A stretch of DNA of 64,000 bases from VRUE01 sp963807425 (lineage in GTDB: Bacteria > Actinomycetota > Thermoleophilia > Solirubrobacterales > 70-9): assembly GCA_963807425.1 (NCBI GenBank), contig CAWEBZ010000010.1:143470-207469 (forward strand). The letters are read 5' to 3'. A program made the position numbers and the translations under genes. The notes under the pieces were generated by a model. It made no database searches and had not been told where the DNA came from. It was given only the letters and a program-made list of their open reading frames with translations. This document shows, one piece after another, positions 60,394 to 64,000 of the stretch. The first letter of the stretch is position 1; each line of letters begins with the position of its first letter.

Positions 60394-61795
60394 TCAGCGG
60401 CCGATGTGGAAGCCGATCAGCTCGGGGATGCGTGCTAGGGCCCGGCTGATCGGGGCGGGTTGCGCACCTTCAGCCTCCGCTTTCTCCTTGCTCATGATTC
60501 CGCGGCGGATGGCGCTGCCGCCTAGCCAGTGGAAGGGCTCCGGAGGGACGCGCTGGGGGGAGGGGTCGACGAAGGGGAGGCGGGAGTGCTCGTCGCGGCG
60601 GTCGAGGGCTAGCGAGGCGAGGGTGCGGCCGACCATGTGCGAGGGGCCGACGCCGTTGCCGGTGTAGCCGGCGGCGGCGAAGGCGCGCTCGCCGCGCAGC
60701 GGCACGACGACGGGCAGGTGGGTCGGCGAGACGTCGATCGGGCCACCCCAGGCGTGGGTGATGCGGCGATCCTCAGGCCCGGGAAGTAGTCACGCAGGCG
60801 CTCCTCGGCCAGCGCCGACGACTTCGCGGTCGACCTCGACCCGACCCCGCAGCCGGCCGCCGAAGGCGATCTGGCCACCGCCAAGGCCGAAGGCGATCCG
60901 GCCGTCGGGGGTGGTGCGGAAGTAGTGCAGCATCGTGCGGCAGTCGGTGATGCACTCGCCGCCGGTCCAGCCGATCTCCTCCAAGCAGGTCGGGAACGGG
61001 CTCGGTGAGGACGATGTGGGAGGAGGTGATGGTCAGTGCGTTGCGCAGCGGCCCGTGGCGGGCTTTCGCCGCGCCGCCGATCGCGACGACTGCGGTGCGA
61101 GCGCGGACCGTGCCGCTGACGGTGCGGGCCTCGACCTCTCCTGGCGTGTCCCGTAGGGCGTGCGACCGGGGAGCCCTCGTGGACCTCCACCCCGGCAGCG
61201 ATCAGCCGCTCGCGCAGGCCCAGCGCCAGCCGCGCCGGCTGCACGGTGGCCGCCCCGGGATAGAAGGCGCCGCCGCGGAAGGCGGGGGAGGCGCAGCGCT
61301 CGGCCACCTCCGCCGGAGACAGCGGCTGAATCGCGTCGACAGCCCCAACTTCCCGGCATGCGGCCAGGGCCGCTGCCCAGACGCCGTCGTGGGCCGGCGC
61401 GGTCGATACCTGGAGGTATCCGGCGCGCCGGAACCAGGCATCGACCCCCTGCTGCTCGCAGAAGGCACCGATCTCCGCCGACCGCCCGCTCGGCGGCGCG
61501 GGCCACGACGAGCGCCCCCTCGTCCCCCCAGCGCCGCCGCATGTTCGGCAGCGAGAGCCAGAGCAGGTTGCAGAAGCCGCCGTTGCGGCCGCTCGGCCCG
61601 TGCCCGCAGGTCGCGGCCTCGAGCAGCACCACCCGCGCCTCGCGGCTCGATCGCCTTGATCTGCCACGCCGCCCACATCCCCGTGTAGCCGCCACCGATA
61701 ACGACCACATCCGCGCTCCGCTCCCCGGTCAGCGGGAGGGCGGGGCCGAACTCGCCGGCCTCCTCCAGCCAGTAGCCATGGGCCGTGTGCTTCAT
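60394..61795 (-). CDS. FAD-dependent oxidoreductase (DAO/PuuB-like), frameshifted
   Basis: The N-terminal FAD-binding motif is DVVVIGGGYTGMWAAW, followed by EAATCGHGPSGRNGGFCN, typical of gamma-glutamylputrescine oxidase (PuuB/OrdL) relatives. The C-terminal segment AAAGYTGNGVGPSHMVGRTL closes the flavin domain. Breaks are near 61650, 61490, 61167, 60990, 60820 and 60772. Its TGA stop directly abuts the mmsA stop (TGATCA), with no spacer between the convergent genes. It probably oxidises an amine or amino acid. Confidence 0.87.
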
Positions 61796-61817
61796 CGTCG
61801 TTAGGCTCCCACACTGG

Positions 61818-62879
61818 ATGGCTACCTTCGACACCTTCGCCGACCTGCCGTTGGAGATCGAGGGTTACGAGCTGCAGCCATTGGAGCTCGTGATCCCCGA
61901 CTTCGAACGGCTCTCGACCGTGATCCATCTCTGGGGCGGCGGTGAGGATGGGCTCGGCGAGGACGTCACCTACGACCCCGTCGACCACGTCGCCCTCCAG
62001 GACGCCGGCCCCTCGCTCGACCTGACCGGTTACGCCACCCTCGGCGAGTTCTGCGAATTCATCGGCGAGACCGACACCTTCCCGGCCGAGCCCCAGCGCG
62101 ACGTCTCGCGACGCTACCGCCGCTGGGCCTTCGAGTCGGCAGCGCTCGACCTCGCCCTGCGCCAGGCGGGGATCGGCATCGCCGTCGCTCTCAACCGCGA
62201 GCCGCGAGAGGTCGAGTTCGTCTGCTCGATGCGCCTCTCGCCAGGTGGCGAGGAGCCCTCGACGATCGAGACGCTGAACAAGAAGCTCGACCGCTACCCC
62301 ACCCTGCGCTTCAAGCTCGACCCGACCAACGACTGGACCGACGAGCTGATCGCCGAGCTGGTCGAGACCGGCGCGGTCGACTCGCTCGACCTCAAGGGCT
62401 TCTACAAGGGCACGGTCGTCGACGTCGAAACCGATCCCGAGCTCTACGCGAAGCTGATCGAGGCCTTTCCCGACGCCTGGCTCGAGGACCCGGACGTCAA
62501 CGACGAGACACGGCCGATCCTCGAGCCGGTCCGCGACCGCCTCACCTGGGACGCGCCGATCCACTCGATCGCCGACATCGAGGCGCTGCCCTGGGCACCG
62601 AAGATGGTCAACGTCAAGCCCTCGCGGATCGGCGGCCTGCGCGACCTCTGCGACACCTACGACTACTGCGATGAGCACGGCATCGGCGCCTACGGCGGCG
62701 GCCAGTGGGAGCTCGGGGTCGGCCGCGGCCAGATCCAGGTCCTCGCCTCTCTCTTCCACCCCGATACCCCCAACGACACCGCCCCGCGCGGCTACAACGA
62801 AGCCGAGCCACCGCCCGGCCTGCCGACCAGCCCGCTCGAGCCACAGCTGACAGCGACCGGCTTCCGCTGGGACGGCTGA
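61818..62879 (+). CDS. Enolase-superfamily enzyme (mandelate racemase/muconate cycloisomerase type)
   Basis: This 353-residue protein has an N-terminal cap and an enolase C-terminal barrel. Candidate catalytic and metal-ligand segments are LRFKLDPTNDW, SLDLKGFYKG, DAWLEDPDV, WDAPIHS and MVNVKPSRIGGLRD (barrel lysine). The usual KxK pair is reduced to one Lys in RFK, so the chemistry may differ from classic members. The substrate is unknown. It is divergent from the FAD oxidoreductase with 22 bp between starts. Confidence 0.85.
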   Translation: MATFDTFADLPLEIEGYELQPLELVIPDFERLSTVIHLWGGGEDGLGEDVTYDPVDHVALQDAGPSLDLTGYATLGEFCEFIGETDTFPAEPQRDVSRRYRRWAFESAALDLALRQAGIGIAVALNREPREVEFVCSMRLSPGGEEPSTIETLNKKLDRYPTLRFKLDPTNDWTDELIAELVETGAVDSLDLKGFYKGTVVDVETDPELYAKLIEAFPDAWLEDPDVNDETRPILEPVRDRLTWDAPIHSIADIEALPWAPKMVNVKPSRIGGLRDLCDTYDYCDEHGIGAYGGGQWELGVGRGQIQVLASLFHPDTPNDTAPRGYNEAEPPPGLPTSPLEPQLTATGFRWDG

Positions 62880-62923
62880 GGCGTCAGTAACCATCTGCCC
62901 GACCCGGGGGTAGCCCACCCTTG

Positions 62924-63310
62924 ATGAAGCTGCGGATTGCGACGACCGCCGTGTTCGGCATCGCGCTCGGGACGTGGGCCTACCTGGACATGCTCGGGAG
63001 CGAGCTTTCGCAGGAGACCTACGACCTGACGCATGGGGAGCTCATCGTTCCCGGGCTCATGCTCCTTGCTGTTCTCACCGGCTTCGTCGCCCGGCGTAGC
63101 TGGGTCCTGCTGGCGCTCTTGGGACCCGTCGCGTCGCTGGGCTACCTGCAGACGACGGGCCATCGGGGCTCCGATGGGATCGATCCACTGACGTCGGCTC
63201 CGAGCATCGCCTTTCTCTTCTGGTTCGCGCTTCTGCTTCTCATCGGAGTAGGAGCGAGCCGCGTCTGGAATGACCCATTGAGCAGGCGCCGTCACACCCC
63301 TAGCGCTTAG
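62924..63310 (+). CDS. Small four-helix membrane protein of unknown function
   Basis: This 128-residue protein has about four predicted transmembrane segments (residues 5-22, 43-58, 62-80, 95-115). I do not recognise the family. A TTG at 62921 is an alternative start. It ends three bases after the first base of an iron box that precedes the ferritin gene. Confidence 0.65.
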   Translation: MKLRIATTAVFGIALGTWAYLDMLGSELSQETYDLTHGELIVPGLMLLAVLTGFVARRSWVLLALLGPVASLGYLQTTGHRGSDGIDPLTSAPSIAFLFWFALLLLIGVGASRVWNDPLSRRRHTPSA

Positions 63311-63320
63311 GGCGCCCTGA
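63307..63320. promoter_or_regulatory. DtxR-family iron box upstream of ferritin
   Basis: TTAGGGCGCCCTGA differs by one base from the perfect palindrome at 28975-28988. It lies 76 bp upstream of the ferritin start. In IdeR-containing actinobacteria, upstream boxes activate ferritin when iron is plentiful; that mode is inferred here. Confidence 0.72.
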
Positions 63321-63396
63321 CGCCTACTTCGGCCAGCCGAATTCGAAGTTTCGGCTACGTTTGCTCCTACCCGTCCCGTCGAGCTAGGAGCCCAAA

Positions 63397-63933
63397 TTGG
63401 CTGAGAAAAGCTTTGCCGATGCGTTGAACGAGCAGATCGCCAACGAGTTCGCCGCATCGCAGCAGTATGTCGGCGCCGCGGTCTACTACGACGCCGAGAC
63501 GCTTCCCCGCCTCGCTCACTTCTTCTACCGCCAGGCGCTCGAGGAGCGCGAGCACGCGATGATGATGATCCAGTACCTGCTCGACGTCGGCGAGGAGATC
63601 CACATCCCCGACATCAAGTCGCAGGAGACGGCCTACGCCGACGGCAGCGCTCCGGTGCGGATGGCGCTCGAGCAGGAGAAGCGGGTCAGCGAGGAGATCT
63701 TCGCCCTCTTCGAGTTGGCGCGCGGGATCAAGGACTACCGCGCCGAGCAGTTCCTGCAGTGGTTCGTCAAGGAGCAGGTCGAGGAGGTCGCGCTGATGGG
63801 CGACCTGCTGAACGTGGTCGAGCGCTCGAAGGAGAACCTGCTGCTGGCCGAGGACTACATCGCCCGGGAGAGCCTCGGCGAGGAGAGCTCGGACCCGACC
63901 TCACCGCCGATGGCCGGCGGCTCAGCCGGGTAG
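63397..63933 (+). CDS. Ferritin (BfrB-type, non-heme)
   Basis: This 178-residue ferritin has ferroxidase ligands in LNEQIANEFAASQQYVGAAV, ALEEREHAMMMIQ and ALEQEKRVSEEI. It stores iron in the cytoplasm. The start is TTG at 63397. The C-terminal tail (ESSDPTSPPMAGG) is Gly/Ser-rich. An iron box lies upstream, matching the boxes of the heme operon. Confidence 0.94.
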   Translation: MAEKSFADALNEQIANEFAASQQYVGAAVYYDAETLPRLAHFFYRQALEEREHAMMMIQYLLDVGEEIHIPDIKSQETAYADGSAPVRMALEQEKRVSEEIFALFELARGIKDYRAEQFLQWFVKEQVEEVALMGDLLNVVERSKENLLLAEDYIARESLGEESSDPTSPPMAGGSAG

Positions 63934-63936
63934 GGA

Positions 63937-64000
63937 TCAGCCGAGCCAGCCGGCTCGCTTGCGCATCGTCGTAATGCGGCGGAACTCGGCGATGTCCTCG
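63937..64000 (-). CDS. C-terminal end of an unidentified gene
   Basis: A minus-strand frame runs from the window edge to TGA at 63937 and ends AEFRRITTMRKRAGWLG. Only about 20 codons are present, so nothing can be said about function. Confidence 0.4.
   Translation of the reverse strand, partial: EDIAEFRRITTMRKRAGWLG

Noticed and set aside
61797..61812. Another iron box at TTAGGCTCCCACAC
   Set aside because: Only the left half-site TTAGG is present; the right half lacks CCTAA. The neighbouring genes have no iron link.
1..64000. CRISPR array, integrase, transposase, prophage or plasmid genes
   Set aside because: I found no spaced direct repeats of array type and no mobile-element protein motifs on either strand.

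Overview
The window is GC-rich chromosomal DNA with dense, mostly operonic genes and frequent GTG/TTG starts. It looks like an actinobacterium of the class Thermoleophilia (Solirubrobacterales-like). Clues are the fused PafB-PafC type WYL regulator, the ECF sigma/RskA-type anti-sigma pair with ferritin-like proteins, HtaA-domain heme proteins, DtxR-type iron boxes, NHL-repeat secreted proteins ending in a lysine-rich beta domain, and a tandem TetR regulator. The assignment is inferred from gene content only; there is no rRNA gene.

Layout. 1-9.2 kb: penicillin acylase (cut by the left edge), MBL hydrolase, WYL regulator, YhaM-like nuclease, cupredoxin lipoprotein, DUF3817 protein, M15 peptidase, FAH-family hydrolase. 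9.2 kb: tRNA-Phe. 9.4-16 kb: GH15-like protein, then a coupled folP-like/helicase/LOG operon, a HAD phosphatase and a DtxR-family regulator. 16-21.5 kb: operon of two ferritin-like proteins, ECF sigma and anti-sigma, divergent from a second cupredoxin; aminotransferase; unknown membrane-anchored protein. 21.5-28.9 kb: sucCD, HAD dehalogenase, sulfatase, biotin-dependent carboxylase alpha subunit, PHP phosphoesterase.

29-37.5 kb is the most interesting block. An iron-box-controlled heme operon encodes an IsdG/MhuD-type heme-degrading monooxygenase, a heme ABC transporter, two HtaA-domain secreted proteins, a membrane-anchored PKD protein, an ExbB/TolQ/MotA-type channel protein and a DUF2149 protein. 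Most of its junctions overlap. This suggests a proton-motive-force-powered heme acquisition machine at a Gram-positive-type surface. The same palindrome (TTAGG-N4-CCTAA) precedes the operon, recurs before the first HtaA gene, and appears once more before a ferritin gene at 63.4 kb. The DtxR-family gene at 15.3 kb is an obvious candidate regulator.

37.5-48 kb: NHL-repeat protein, a nested-palindrome element, an assimilatory sulfate reduction operon (rhodanese, sir, cysH, sat, cysC), dodecin, a small protein, tandem TetR, RTX-like repeat protein. 47.5-62.9 kb: a divergent amine/polyamine catabolism locus. On the minus strand are a class-III aminotransferase, PucR regulator, alanine dehydrogenase and aldehyde dehydrogenase. 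On the plus strand are an APC permease, potA-D-B-C transporter and mmsA-type dehydrogenase. An amine-oxidase-like FAD oxidoreductase and an enolase-superfamily protein follow. 62.9-64 kb: small membrane protein, ferritin, start of another gene.

Two cautions and one small discovery. Many genes between 14.6 and 36 kb, and almost every gene between 52 and 61.7 kb, carry single-base frameshifts while protein similarity continues in the next frame; this looks like assembly indels rather than gene decay. Long open frames antisense to real genes are common because of the GC content and are left out. A roughly 40-bp nested stem-loop sequence occurs three times, each time at the 3' end of a gene just before the next gene of an operon.
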